From a virus, in the IMG/VR virus record IMGVR_UViG_3300025122_000008, positions 34,426 through 98,425 of that record: 64,000 bases of DNA. One strand, 5' to 3'. The notes beneath the pieces are model-generated. The model was given only the letters and a program-made list of their open reading frames with translations. It was not told the origin of the DNA and made no database searches. Position 1 is the first letter of the stretch, and the number at the start of each line of letters is the position of its first letter. The position numbers and the translations under genes are program-made. This document shows positions 17,253 through 25,696 of this stretch, one piece after another.

Positions 17253-19259
17253 ATGCCACCAGATAAAAAGATAGATCACAGAAACAATCCGAGAAACCCG
17301 GCATCACCTCTTTTTAAGAGACTAACGAGGCTTTTTACGGGCCCCCTCATTAATTATCGGGCCCAATTTACGAGAGAAGAACGACGATCTGCGTTAGATA
17401 AATATAAATATAGATTTAGAAGTTTAAGCGGCCAGCAGTTCAAACGTTCCGCAGACAATTTATCTCGTAATTATAATATGTTAACTTCCGCGGCAATGCG
17501 GAATCAAAACAGAAACGAAAGATATATTGATTTTGATCAGATGGAATATATGCCAGAGATTGCGTCTGCACTAGATATTTACGCAGACGAGATGACAACC
17601 TCTAACGGATACAATCCACTTCTTAAGATTGAATGTAGAAATGAAGAAATTAAAACAATTTTGCATGGTCTTTTTTATGATGCGCTAAATGTTGAGTTTA
17701 ATGCGTTCGGCTGGGCGAGAACCATGTCTAAATATGGCGACTTCTTTTTGTATTTAGATGTAGATGAAATATTAGGTGTAAAATCGGTTATTGGATTACC
17801 TTCTGGAGAAGTAGAGAGGCTGGAAGGGCAGGATCCTACAAACCCAAATTACGTACAGTATCAATGGAATTCTGCTGGGATGACTTTTGAAAATTGGCAA
17901 GTTGGCCACTTTAGAATTCTTGGTAATGATAAGCACGCCCCATATGGTACTTCTGTTTTAGACCCTGCTCGACGTATTTGGCGTCAATTGGTTTTAATTG
18001 AAGATGCTATGCTGGCTTATCGTGTTGTTCGTGCGCCAGAACGACGAATGTTTAAAATCGATGTGGGCAATATTCCGCCCCAAGAGGTGGAACAATATAT
18101 GGAAAAGGTTAAGACCTCTTTGAAAAGAAATTCTTTGGTTGATGCATCGACCGGTCGAGTAGATTTGCGATATAATCCGTTATCTGTTGAAGAAGATTAT
18201 TTTATTCCAATTCGTGGTGGTGTAGGATCCGATATTACAACTTTGGCGGGGGCATCTCAACTCAATGATATTGACGATGTAAAGTATATCCGAGATAAAT
18301 TATTCTCGGCCATCAAGATACCTCAAGAGTATTTGTCAATGACAGAGGGATCCGGCCAAGGAGAAACCACGTTAGCACAAAAAGATGTACGATTTGCGCG
18401 CACCATACAGAGACTTCAGAGGGCCTTTGTTTCAGAGCTTGAAAAAATTGCTGTTGTACACTTATTTACGTTGGGCTATCGTGGTCAGGATTTAATTTCT
18501 TTTAAGTTGGCCCTAAATAATCCCTCTAAACTAGCAGAATTGCAAGAGATTGAACATCTTCGTAGCAAATTTGATTTGGCCAACAATGTTGTTGAGGGCA
18601 TGTTTAGTAAGTATTGGATCTCAAAAAACATACTTCGCATGTCCGATGAAGAATTTTTACGAAATCAACGAGAGGCGTTCTATGATCGCAAATATCAAGT
18701 GGCCCTCGATGCGGTGACCGAAGAGGGCGCTGCGGAAGCTGCCGGTGGTGGACTTGGCGCTGCGGATCTGGGTGGAGGCGACCTAGGCCTTGAGGGCGGC
18801 GCCGACGCCGGTCTTGATTTGGGCGGAGAAGAAGGTGCTGGCGAACTAGGCGGAGAAGAAGGTGCCGGCGAACTAGGCGGAGAAGCTGCCGCTGGTGAAG
18901 AGTCAACCCTATTGGCGGCTCCTGCGCGCGTCGAGGATCGACCCACAATAGCCAGTCTTGAGCCGCAGGCTAAGGGTAAGAAATATTATAGAAGAAAGGA
19001 AGATACCAGAAAAACAAACAAGAAGGGCCCTACTAGCAGAAAAGTACGCCCGCGCGCGAAGACTTCCACTCGCGATGTTTTCCCAGGTAACAAGCTTTTG
19101 AACATCAACGCACTTTATGAGGATTATGAATCTATTTATATTAATAAGTCTGATGATCAAGAGGTGAAACTGTTTGAGAACACCAAAGATATTCGTAAAT
19201 TGATAACAGAGTTGGAAATAAAAGAAGCGGAGACAGATAACGGTGAAGACAAAGCATAA
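17253..19259 (+). CDS. Portal protein (gp20-like)
   Basis: This 668-residue protein forms the dodecameric ring at the head vertex through which DNA enters and leaves. It follows the terminase by four bases. The N-terminal half is typical of T4 gp20: YMPEIASALDIYADEMT, then WRQLVLIEDAMLAYRVVRAPERRMF, and the PQEYLSM...GETTLAQKD segment. T4 gp20 is 524 residues. The extra length is largely a C-terminal Gly/Glu/Ala low-complexity segment (about residues 488-550, including a 9-residue tandem repeat) and a basic tail. The last 17 bases overlap the following gene. Confidence 0.93.
   Translation: MPPDKKIDHRNNPRNPASPLFKRLTRLFTGPLINYRAQFTREERRSALDKYKYRFRSLSGQQFKRSADNLSRNYNMLTSAAMRNQNRNERYIDFDQMEYMPEIASALDIYADEMTTSNGYNPLLKIECRNEEIKTILHGLFYDALNVEFNAFGWARTMSKYGDFFLYLDVDEILGVKSVIGLPSGEVERLEGQDPTNPNYVQYQWNSAGMTFENWQVGHFRILGNDKHAPYGTSVLDPARRIWRQLVLIEDAMLAYRVVRAPERRMFKIDVGNIPPQEVEQYMEKVKTSLKRNSLVDASTGRVDLRYNPLSVEEDYFIPIRGGVGSDITTLAGASQLNDIDDVKYIRDKLFSAIKIPQEYLSMTEGSGQGETTLAQKDVRFARTIQRLQRAFVSELEKIAVVHLFTLGYRGQDLISFKLALNNPSKLAELQEIEHLRSKFDLANNVVEGMFSKYWISKNILRMSDEEFLRNQREAFYDRKYQVALDAVTEEGAAEAAGGGLGAADLGGGDLGLEGGADAGLDLGGEEGAGELGGEEGAGELGGEAAAGEESTLLAAPARVEDRPTIASLEPQAKGKKYYRRKEDTRKTNKKGPTSRKVRPRAKTSTRDVFPGNKLLNINALYEDYESIYINKSDDQEVKLFENTKDIRKLITELEIKEAETDNGEDKA
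18822..18902 (+). repeat. 27-base tandem repeat inside the portal gene
   Basis: Two copies of a 27-base unit (18822-18848 and 18849-18875, one mismatch) and a degenerate third encode GGEEGAGEL repeats in the portal's low-complexity tail. Such in-frame repeats can gain or lose units by slippage without breaking the gene. Confidence 0.75.
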
Positions 19260-20067
19260 TAAAAAAAGAAATACTGCAATTCTGTATGAACTGGTAACCA
19301 GGGAATTAACTGATTCTATTGTTAAAAAAGACAATGATAGATATAAATTTACTTTATCTGTTCTAAAAGAGTCTTTCGGAGAAAAAACCATACTTGGTCG
19401 TGAACTTCGATGCTATCGCGACGTTTTAGAAACAAGGGACGTTGAAAAATATACAGCAGAGAGAATAATACACGAAACGAGGGGTGTTCATGGGCGCCTA
19501 AATTCTAAGAAAATATTTGATTCTCAAACAAAAGTTATTAATAAAATTAACAAAGCCCTGTCAAAGGATATATGGAGCACCTTTATTCCTAATTTTAAAA
19601 CCCTTGCAACAATATCAGCGGTTTTTAATTCAAATACTTCTGCAAAGCAAAGAGTGCTGCACGAAGATATTTTAATAAAAATTATGAGTTCGGCTGAGAA
19701 ATTAGAAGAGGGAATATTACAGCCGATGGATGATATAATTTATCATTCGTTCGTAAAAAAGTTTAATGATAAATACTCGTTACTTCTTAAAGAACAGAAA
19801 AATTTACTCAACAGATATATAGCATCTTTTTCTGATAATGGGTTAGAGCTGAATCTGTATCTTAATGAAGAGATAGGTCGTTTAAAAAATATTATGACCG
19901 ACGCACTTCAAACACAAGAGGTCAAGTCGGACGAGACTATGATTGAAAAAACAAAAAAAGTTTTAAGCATATTAGAGAGCTTTAAAGAGATTTTCCCAAC
20001 TAAAGAGACGATTGAAAAAGTATTACAAATTCAACAGCTAGCCGGGGAAATATGCTCCGATGATTAA
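19243..20067 (+). CDS. Conserved hypothetical helical protein after the portal
   Basis: This 274-residue protein starts at a GTG that overlaps the portal gene by 17 bases. It opens with a basic stretch (KTKHNKKRN) and is almost entirely predicted alpha-helical, Lys/Glu/Leu-rich, with no Cys cluster, membrane segment or recognisable catalytic motif. The conserved position between portal and prohead genes suggests a head-assembly role such as portal initiation or core. T4 has gp67 and gp68 near this place, but those are much smaller, so no equivalence is claimed. Its last 8 bases overlap the following gene. Confidence 0.5.
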   Translation: MKTKHNKKRNTAILYELVTRELTDSIVKKDNDRYKFTLSVLKESFGEKTILGRELRCYRDVLETRDVEKYTAERIIHETRGVHGRLNSKKIFDSQTKVINKINKALSKDIWSTFIPNFKTLATISAVFNSNTSAKQRVLHEDILIKIMSSAEKLEEGILQPMDDIIYHSFVKKFNDKYSLLLKEQKNLLNRYIASFSDNGLELNLYLNEEIGRLKNIMTDALQTQEVKSDETMIEKTKKVLSILESFKEIFPTKETIEKVLQIQQLAGEICSDD

Positions 20068-20566
20068 TATTAATATTGGGGGCCCCCAGGCGACAAAAAG
20101 TTTCAGGGCCAGAAAAACTCTTGATGGTAATTTAATGATTATGGATCATGATATTATCGATATTGTACTGTTACCAGAGAGTAGTAAAATCTTAACATTT
20201 CCTAAAAGTCGATCAGTCGAAGATGCCTATAATACTCAGGCCAGGTTTTTTGATTTTTTATCCGACAAGGGAGTAGTCGATCGAGAGACAGTTCAGGGTG
20301 GAAACATCTTTCGTTCTTTGGAGGCTCTTTTACCCGAGGGCAAAGGGGCGAATTCGCTACAAGCGGCCGTTTATGTAATATCGGAGTTTCTACGGGAAGA
20401 ACTGGACGCCTTAAATAAGGCCGAAGAATACGAAAAAGAATTAGAAAATTATTTTGTGGATCCCACCGATAGGGACTCTACAGAGTTGGGCGAGGTACCA
20501 CAACATGCAGAGAAGGGTGCGATGATACCTGGGTATTACTATATCCCATTGCGATACAGATTATAG
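20060..20566 (+). CDS. Conserved hypothetical protein in head-gene cluster
   Basis: This 168-residue soluble protein overlaps the preceding gene by 8 bases and has its last base in the GTG start of the next. The N-terminal 80 residues look like a small alpha/beta domain (DGNLMIMDHDIIDIVLLPES). The C-terminal 60 contain a Glu/Tyr/Lys-rich helix followed by a short proline- and tyrosine-rich tail (GYYYIPLRYRL). No motif is recognised. Tight coupling with portal and prohead-protease genes suggests an assembly or minor head protein. Confidence 0.45.
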   Translation: MININIGGPQATKSFRARKTLDGNLMIMDHDIIDIVLLPESSKILTFPKSRSVEDAYNTQARFFDFLSDKGVVDRETVQGGNIFRSLEALLPEGKGANSLQAAVYVISEFLREELDALNKAEEYEKELENYFVDPTDRDSTELGEVPQHAEKGAMIPGYYYIPLRYRL

Positions 20567-20898
20567 TGGAGATGCAAGTGATAATGTGGCCAACATTAGA
20601 GAGTCTCGCAATCTTTATATTGTGTGCTTATGGCCTTACACAGCTTCTTTGTTTTTCAAAACTTTTAGATAAGATTAGGCCCAAACATTATTTCTTTTCT
20701 TGCCCCATGTGTATAGGATTTTGGGTTGGTGCGTTTCTATGGGGCGTTAATAGTTATACTGAACTATTTATGTTTGATGGCAATAATCTCTTAACTGGGT
20801 TTTTGCTTGGATGCCTGAGTTCGGGTACATCATATGCTTTAAATGTGATTATCTGTGATGACGGAATACAAATAGGAAGAGGAGAACATCATGACTAA
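20566..20898 (+). CDS. Small membrane protein with CPMC motif
   Basis: This 110-residue protein starts at a GTG (an ATG two codons on is an alternative). It has a hydrophobic segment at about residues 12-26, then SCPMCIGFWVGAFLWG at about 46-61, and a third hydrophobic segment near 76-96. The Cys-Pro-x-Cys pair set against a Trp/Gly-rich membrane helix resembles small phage and bacillus membrane proteins of the DUF1360 type, a tentative recollection. The topology is probably two or three passes. The role is unknown; it is unusual in a head operon and could target the host envelope or assist head assembly on the membrane, as T4 gp40 does. Confidence 0.45.
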   Translation: MEMQVIMWPTLESLAIFILCAYGLTQLLCFSKLLDKIRPKHYFFSCPMCIGFWVGAFLWGVNSYTELFMFDGNNLLTGFLLGCLSSGTSYALNVIICDDGIQIGRGEHHD

Positions 20899-20964
20899 AT
20901 GGATGCTACAGCCAGTAAGACGATGCTGCAAAGGCAGTTGACTACTTTACTAAAGGAATAAAAA

Positions 20965-21384
20965 ATGAGCAAATATTCAAGCTTTAAAGAATTTCAATTG
21001 ATAACCGAGAACTGGCGTAAGTATTTCTTGCACGAGACAGTATTGCGCGAGGCCGGCGGAGGCGCAGGCGCTATTCCACACTTTTCGCCTCTTAGTGCAA
21101 CGAAGCCAGGGGAGCGTATTCCGGTACCGGGATCTCAGCGACCCTATGAACAGCGGGATATCGATGGGAATGTTGCCGCTATAGCGGAGGCATTCGCAGA
21201 TGTTGATGAGCGCTTCGAGGCTCTCGTTGCCGTCGTCGCGAAACCCGACGCGGATGGCTACCGAGGCGCCCCACCGGAGTTGTGGGAGTTGCGCAATGCA
21301 ATAGAACTTGCAAGCGCCCGCTTCGCGAGCTTGCAAAATCGTATTGGAGAGGACCCTCGGGCCCCTCGCCTAGAAGAGGAATAA
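20965..21384 (+). CDS. Candidate internal head protein with T4-like targeting/cleavage motifs
   Basis: This 139-residue protein opens with a segment (FKEFQLITE) resembling the T4 capsid-targeting peptide (YQEFIAE). It then has ENWRKYFLHETVLREAG, giving three (L/I)xE sites of the kind cleaved by T4 gp21 (ITE, LHE, LRE|A). The stretch YFLHETVLRE recurs almost unchanged in the next protein, and the underlying DNA is nearly identical, so one was copied from the other at least in part. The remainder is Ala/Glu/Pro-rich and probably helical. Placement two genes before the prohead protease supports a packaged, protease-processed internal protein. A good AAGGAAT ribosome site precedes the ATG. Function after ejection is unknown. 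Confidence 0.5.
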   Translation: MSKYSSFKEFQLITENWRKYFLHETVLREAGGGAGAIPHFSPLSATKPGERIPVPGSQRPYEQRDIDGNVAAIAEAFADVDERFEALVAVVAKPDADGYRGAPPELWELRNAIELASARFASLQNRIGEDPRAPRLEEE

Positions 21385-21388
21385 AACC

Positions 21389-21856
21389 ATGGCACGTTAT
21401 AAAAAAAATGTAAAAAGAATAGACCCAAGATACTTCTTGAACGAGACAGTATTGCGGGAAGGGGATGAGGCTGCACTTGCCCAAGCCGGCGAGGAAGCAC
21501 TCGCAGATATGGGTGAAGAGGGAATCCTTGCCCAGCTGGGGCAACTGCCTCCAGAAACGCAGGCAGAAATCCAGGCAGCTGCAGCAGCTACGGCAGAAGA
21601 AGCCTCACAAATGAACGAATCCGGGGAACTTGATGATTCATATCTCGCCGGCCCTCGGGGAAGCGCAATGGCCACCGGCGGCGTTGCCGGCGCAGGACTT
21701 GGCGCCGCTGCCGGAGCAGTAACTTCATCTCTTATGAGTCTTGCCACCGCCAATGCGGTGGGAACTGTGCTTGGCGCCGCTGCCTTTGGCGCCTCCGGTG
21801 GAATTATCGCAGCTGCCGTCTATATTCTGGCTAAGAGGATGCTCCAAGGGAAATAA
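21389..21856 (+). CDS. Ala/Gly-rich hydrophobic head-region protein with cleavage motif
   Basis: This 155-residue protein has an N-terminus with YFLNETVLREG, a repeat of the motif in the preceding protein and a good T4-type (L-x-E|G) cleavage site. After an acidic helix (about residues 30-80) the last 60 residues are two long hydrophobic Ala/Gly stretches (about 90-125 and 128-150) with GxxxG patterns, ending in basic residues. They look like membrane-inserting helices. It sits four bases before the prohead protease gene. A protein packaged in the head and later inserted into the host membrane during DNA entry would fit, but this is inference; it could also be a structural scaffold piece. Confidence 0.5.
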   Translation: MARYKKNVKRIDPRYFLNETVLREGDEAALAQAGEEALADMGEEGILAQLGQLPPETQAEIQAAAAATAEEASQMNESGELDDSYLAGPRGSAMATGGVAGAGLGAAAGAVTSSLMSLATANAVGTVLGAAAFGASGGIIAAAVYILAKRMLQGK

Positions 21857-21859
21857 ACA

Positions 21860-22459
21860 ATGGCACAACTTCTCCGAGAATACTATGAACTATGCGAAGG
21901 CGGCGTCTGTCAGGATCTTCTGACGGAGGATGAAAAACGCTTTGTTCGTGATGGTGGTATGATGTTATCGGGGATGATGCAGATGGCAGAGACCCAAAAC
22001 GGCAATGGTCGCGTGTATCCTCAAGCAATATTGGAGAGAGAAGTTAAAAATTATAAAAAATTAGTAAAAGATAAGCGCGCCTTGGGCGAACTTGATCATC
22101 CGGAAGATTCCGTTATTAATCTTAGAAATGTTTCTCATCAAATTACTGATATCTGGATGGACGACAATAAAGTTATGGGCAAAATGAAGGTATTGGACAC
22201 GCCTTCCGGCGGCATCCTTCGTTCACTGGTTGATTCCGGTGTTTCTATAGGCATTTCTTCAAGGGGACTCGGTTCGGTTACCGAGAACGCCGGCAAGACC
22301 ATTGTCGAGGACGACTTTCAGTTGATTTGTTTTGATATGGTTTCTGAACCATCAACCCCGGGCGCATTTATGATGAGAGAGAACAAAAATAGAATTGAAG
22401 AAATTTTTACCAAGGCGGATCGAATTAATCGTGCTTTAAACGAAGTATTAGAGGAATAA
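21860..22459 (+). CDS. Prohead maturation protease (gp21-like, herpes-assemblin fold)
   Basis: This 199-residue serine protease cleaves scaffold, internal and capsid proteins inside the prohead. Key residues are visible: H80 in GELDHP and nucleophile S133 in GISSRG, in the order and spacing of T4 gp21, which has 212 residues. The start of the conserved domain is QNGNGRVYP (about 46-54). Its own N-terminus contains LLRE, ELCE|G and LLTE, so it may self-process as T4 gp21 does. It sits between proteins carrying candidate cleavage motifs and upstream of scaffold and major capsid genes. Confidence 0.93.
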   Translation: MAQLLREYYELCEGGVCQDLLTEDEKRFVRDGGMMLSGMMQMAETQNGNGRVYPQAILEREVKNYKKLVKDKRALGELDHPEDSVINLRNVSHQITDIWMDDNKVMGKMKVLDTPSGGILRSLVDSGVSIGISSRGLGSVTENAGKTIVEDDFQLICFDMVSEPSTPGAFMMRENKNRIEEIFTKADRINRALNEVLEE

Positions 22460-22462
22460 GAG

Positions 22463-24973
22463 ATGAGTTCAGCTATGATTTTAACCGAGTCACAAATTAA
22501 GGAAGCCATAAGAGAGGAGTTCGCCAAAAGCGGCGTAATTCTCACCGAGGAAGAGCTTAACGAACTGTTTGGAATGTTCGGTAAGAGTAAGTTAATTAAA
22601 CAAATTAAAAAGTTAGATCCCGACGGCAAAGCCATGGATAAGCTGGGATACGATGCGGAAGAGGTTTTTGCCGGCCGCGCTGGCTCGGGCACGATTAAAG
22701 CAATATTGGCCGATCTTAAAAGTGAGGTTGGAGAACCCGAGGAAGAGGATGATCGCGGCTTCGTTAAAAAAGGCCTCGCGCGTATGCGCGGCGCTCTTGA
22801 TATCTTAGATCCGCGAAGTGAAGCTGGAACTCTCCTTGGTGGCGATGAAGTTTTCGACATGAAGAAGCGTCGACAATTGATGGGCGATGCTAAAGCGGCC
22901 CTTAAAGATACACTGAGTAAACTGAGGAAGGTCGACCCTGAGGGCTCCAACCAATTAAAGAAATTGCGCATGGCGTTGGAAAAGAATGGTTTTCCAAATA
23001 TGCGCGGCAATGGCAATTTCAAGACAGCTGCGACTGATATTGATATTGCTTATGATCAAATTATAAAAGATTTCGAAGAAAAGAAAATTGATTGTACGAC
23101 AGCTAATGTTCGCATCGCGGTGTTGCGCTATATAGTTATTTATTACCAAGATTTCCGAATGGGGGATCAATATTATTACCGAAACGAGGCGTTGACGCCC
23201 GAAGATTTGATACTTTTGACGGAAGAAGAACAAGAACAGCTTGGTGTGAAACAGGGTGCGGCCGCCAAGGGTTATGAAACCGCATATGGTATGAAGTTTC
23301 CTAAAGTCCTCGCTGCTGTGGGCGTCGGCGCATTGGCCGCAGGCTTTTTAGCGGACTCAGACTTTTTCCAGAATCTTTTAGAAAGATTCAAAGATGTGGA
23401 CGAAATCACGGATACCAAGATAATCAAAGATACGGTCATCGAAGTCTCCGGCCTAGGCGAAATTGAGAGCGGCGAAGGTATCATCAAAGTTGTTCGTCGG
23501 CTTGGTGGCGAATCGATGAAAAACTTTGGCCGTTCAGGTGGACCCGGAATGGCTGAGCTGGGCGATCCCAAATATAGTTTAGTGGTCAAGTTACTTGGTG
23601 CTGCCATGATGTCCAAGCAGGGCCCGGGCGCCCTTCAGCAAGCAATTCAGCAAAACGCTGATCCTGTAAAATTATTTATTAGCGGGCCCGCCTCGGGGAC
23701 CGGCCGCGCCGGAGAAGAACTATTTGGACTCAACAAAGGCGTTTTTGAGGAGAATCTATCAAAGGTTATCGAGGACAAGACAGAAACTTTTCTAAAGGTC
23801 CCAGCAAAAACTCTTAAAAATAAATTTTTGAGCGGATTGGGTGAATTTGCCGGTCCGGTTCTTAAGGCCCTCGGCCTCAGCGCTCTAGCCGGCGCCGGAG
23901 CTTCCGCGGCGATGCGTTATAGTGGTAAAGGTGAGGGAAGATTCGCTTTGGGCTCGCGCATGTCCTTCCTTAAGAAAAAAGTTGATGAGATGGAAGACGT
24001 CCCCTGCAAGGAGACGGAAGAACCCAAGTGCCCTGATGGATCTGATCCTCCCTGTAAGGATGAGCCCCCGCCACCACCGGGCGAATGCAGCGACGAAGAA
24101 AAAGAACAAGGTAAAGTTTGGAACCCGGGTACCGGCAAGTGCGAATGTCCCGAAGATCAAGCCTTCAACGACGAGACCGGCAAGTGTGAAGAGAAGAAGC
24201 CCGACTGTGATCCTGACACTCAAATGGTCGACCCCGATACGGGCGAGTGCATTGATATACCCAAGTGTCCCGACGGCACCGTTTATAATCCCGCGACCGG
24301 CAAATGCCGTCGCCCCAGACAGTTGGTTCAGCCGCAACGTTTAGAGATTACGATATACAGTGAGATAGTCGGAAAACCTGGCCGACCTTCGGTAGAAAAG
24401 GTTGTTCGCGAATTCGGCGCCGCAAATGGATACAAGATCGATGATGAGAACTTAGAAGATACATTAGGAAAGATTGAGCAATGGGTTGAGTGGACGAATT
24501 TGCGGGCTTATGGTTTGCCTCGAAACGCGAAGGCCCAGCCCGTGAACCCGAAGGCGCTTCTAGGTCTAAAGGAAGACAATCCGCTAAACGAGTTGTCACC
24601 CGCTCCAGGCTCGGAAGGGGAAGAGACAGAAAAAGATCCGCAGAATAGTTTCATGCCTCGTTCAAAGAGTGATGTTCGTGATGGAAAAATCTTAATCTTT
24701 GTTAAGAAAAATGGAAAAGGAAAAATAAGAAGAAGTTTGCGCAATTTCCTTTTTACTAATATTTTTATGAGCCAAGGCCAAGATACTCCATTTGATAGAC
24801 CGCTAGATCGCAAGGATGCAAAAGCGCTGGCAATTGCTATAGGTGACTTTGTTTTTGATGAACTTCAGCAACAAGGTGGAGAAGTTGTGCAACAACAACA
24901 GCAACAAGAGGCGAAGCAATTGTCCGAATCGTTACAGCTTAATCGATGGAAGGTGTTAGCGGGTATAAAATGA
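22463..24973 (+). CDS. Large head-region protein with Cys-rich repeats and hydrophobic segments
   Basis: This 836-residue protein is of unknown family and starts four bases after the protease gene. The N-terminus (MSSAMILTESQ, then ILTEEEL) contains (L/I)xE sites. Residues 1-270 are charged and helical. Hydrophobic Ala/Gly segments lie at about 277-297 and 470-490 and could be membrane-active. Residues 515-617 are a Cys-rich, Asp/Pro/Gly/Thr-rich repeat zone, with CPDG...YNPATGKC, CPED...ETGKC and DPDTGEC units like extracellular EGF/trypsin-inhibitor-type repeats. The final part is a mixed domain with Gln tracts (about 810-820). Position between prohead protease and scaffold suggests a packaged or minor head protein. 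It overlaps the next gene by ATGA. Confidence 0.55.
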   Translation: MSSAMILTESQIKEAIREEFAKSGVILTEEELNELFGMFGKSKLIKQIKKLDPDGKAMDKLGYDAEEVFAGRAGSGTIKAILADLKSEVGEPEEEDDRGFVKKGLARMRGALDILDPRSEAGTLLGGDEVFDMKKRRQLMGDAKAALKDTLSKLRKVDPEGSNQLKKLRMALEKNGFPNMRGNGNFKTAATDIDIAYDQIIKDFEEKKIDCTTANVRIAVLRYIVIYYQDFRMGDQYYYRNEALTPEDLILLTEEEQEQLGVKQGAAAKGYETAYGMKFPKVLAAVGVGALAAGFLADSDFFQNLLERFKDVDEITDTKIIKDTVIEVSGLGEIESGEGIIKVVRRLGGESMKNFGRSGGPGMAELGDPKYSLVVKLLGAAMMSKQGPGALQQAIQQNADPVKLFISGPASGTGRAGEELFGLNKGVFEENLSKVIEDKTETFLKVPAKTLKNKFLSGLGEFAGPVLKALGLSALAGAGASAAMRYSGKGEGRFALGSRMSFLKKKVDEMEDVPCKETEEPKCPDGSDPPCKDEPPPPPGECSDEEKEQGKVWNPGTGKCECPEDQAFNDETGKCEEKKPDCDPDTQMVDPDTGECIDIPKCPDGTVYNPATGKCRRPRQLVQPQRLEITIYSEIVGKPGRPSVEKVVREFGAANGYKIDDENLEDTLGKIEQWVEWTNLRAYGLPRNAKAQPVNPKALLGLKEDNPLNELSPAPGSEGEETEKDPQNSFMPRSKSDVRDGKILIFVKKNGKGKIRRSLRNFLFTNIFMSQGQDTPFDRPLDRKDAKALAIAIGDFVFDELQQQGGEVVQQQQQQEAKQLSESLQLNRWKVLAGIK

Positions 24974-25428
24974 ACAAGACGGAATTAAAAAAACTTTTAA
25001 AACCACTCATAAAAGAATGCATAAAGGAGGTGATGTTTGAAGATGGCGTTCTTTCAAAGGTAGTTTCGGAGGTGGCTCAAGGTATATCAGCCCCTCGGCT
25101 TGTTGAATCACAAAGTTCTGTAACAAAGATACAAAAAGATGAACAGAGTCAGCAGACAAATCTAATGAAAAGATCTACAGAACAGACAAAAAATAAATTT
25201 AATAAACGTCGACAAAAATTAATGACGGCCATCGGAAAAGATGCCTATAACGGCATTGATCTTTTCGAGGGTACTGCGCCGCTATCCTCAGGAGGAAACA
25301 CCAGCAATGCAGTAACCCCGCAGGGGCCCTTGGCTAATATCTCTTCCGGCGATCCCGGGGTCGATATTAATAATTTGTTAGGAAACGTGGGGGCACACTG
25401 GAAAGCTCATATGGATTCTGGAAGTTAG
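24970..25428 (+). CDS. Hypothetical protein, possible minor head protein
   Basis: The ATG at 24970 is preferred because it overlaps the preceding stop as ATGA; an upstream in-frame ATG at 24946 would overlap by 28 bases. The 152-residue product opens with a basic amphipathic helix (TELKKLLKPLIKECIKE) containing an IKE site, and a Gln/Lys/Thr-rich middle. The C-terminal 50 residues are Gly/Ser/Asn-rich and probably unstructured. It lacks Cys clusters and membrane segments. The family is not recognised; context is the head operon, just upstream of bS21. Confidence 0.45.
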   Translation: MNKTELKKLLKPLIKECIKEVMFEDGVLSKVVSEVAQGISAPRLVESQSSVTKIQKDEQSQQTNLMKRSTEQTKNKFNKRRQKLMTAIGKDAYNGIDLFEGTAPLSSGGNTSNAVTPQGPLANISSGDPGVDINNLLGNVGAHWKAHMDSGS

Positions 25429-25437
25429 AGGTGAAAA

Positions 25438-25653
25438 GTGGCAATTAATGTATCAGTTCATCGTAAACACAATGAGAGTACGGAACGCTTAATTAGACGA
25501 TTTATTAAAAAAGTTAAGCGAGAGGGCGTTTTAACGAAATATAGAGAACGTTGTTCTTATTATATAAAACCGGCCGTCAAAAGAAAGATAAAATCAGAAA
25601 AAGCTCGTCGAGAGCGTGAGCGCGTAGAAAGAAAGCGCAATAAAAGGAAATAG
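25438..25653 (+). CDS. rpsU: Ribosomal protein bS21 homologue
   Basis: This is a 71-residue protein, exactly the length of E. coli bS21. It shares the family pattern: a short beta start (AINVSVHRKHNES), helix TERLIRRFIKKVKREGVL, then RERCSYYIKPAVKRK and a strongly basic Arg/Lys tail. bS21 sits on the 30S platform near the anti-Shine-Dalgarno and is one of the last proteins to join. Phage copies are known in marine phages and are thought to replace the host protein and bias initiation toward phage messages. It starts at a GTG behind AGAGGTG and lies, unexpectedly, inside the head operon, so it would be made late. Confidence 0.9.
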   Translation: MAINVSVHRKHNESTERLIRRFIKKVKREGVLTKYRERCSYYIKPAVKRKIKSEKARRERERVERKRNKRK

Positions 25654-25665
25654 TTATAATTTGAG

Positions 25666-25674
25666 ACTATTTAA
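25666..25674 (+). promoter_or_regulatory. ACTATTTAA intergenic motif
   Basis: This is a copy of the recurrent ACTATTTA motif in the 43-base gap before the 25697 structural gene, with a TATAAT six bases upstream (25655-25660). It is a possible late promoter region; no -35 element is visible. Confidence 0.3.
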
Positions 25675-25696
25675 AACAGTTTGGAGTTAGGTACAT

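Noticed and set aside
20892-20960. Tiny ORFs of 16 and 20 codons in the gap before the 20965 gene
   Set aside because: They are too short, with no recognisable feature and no strong ribosome site.
22318-23022. 234-codon open frame on the minus strand
   Set aside because: It lies fully within the 836-residue gene and the end of the protease gene, is Ser/Arg/Pro-biased as expected for an antisense shadow, and shows no recognisable domain.
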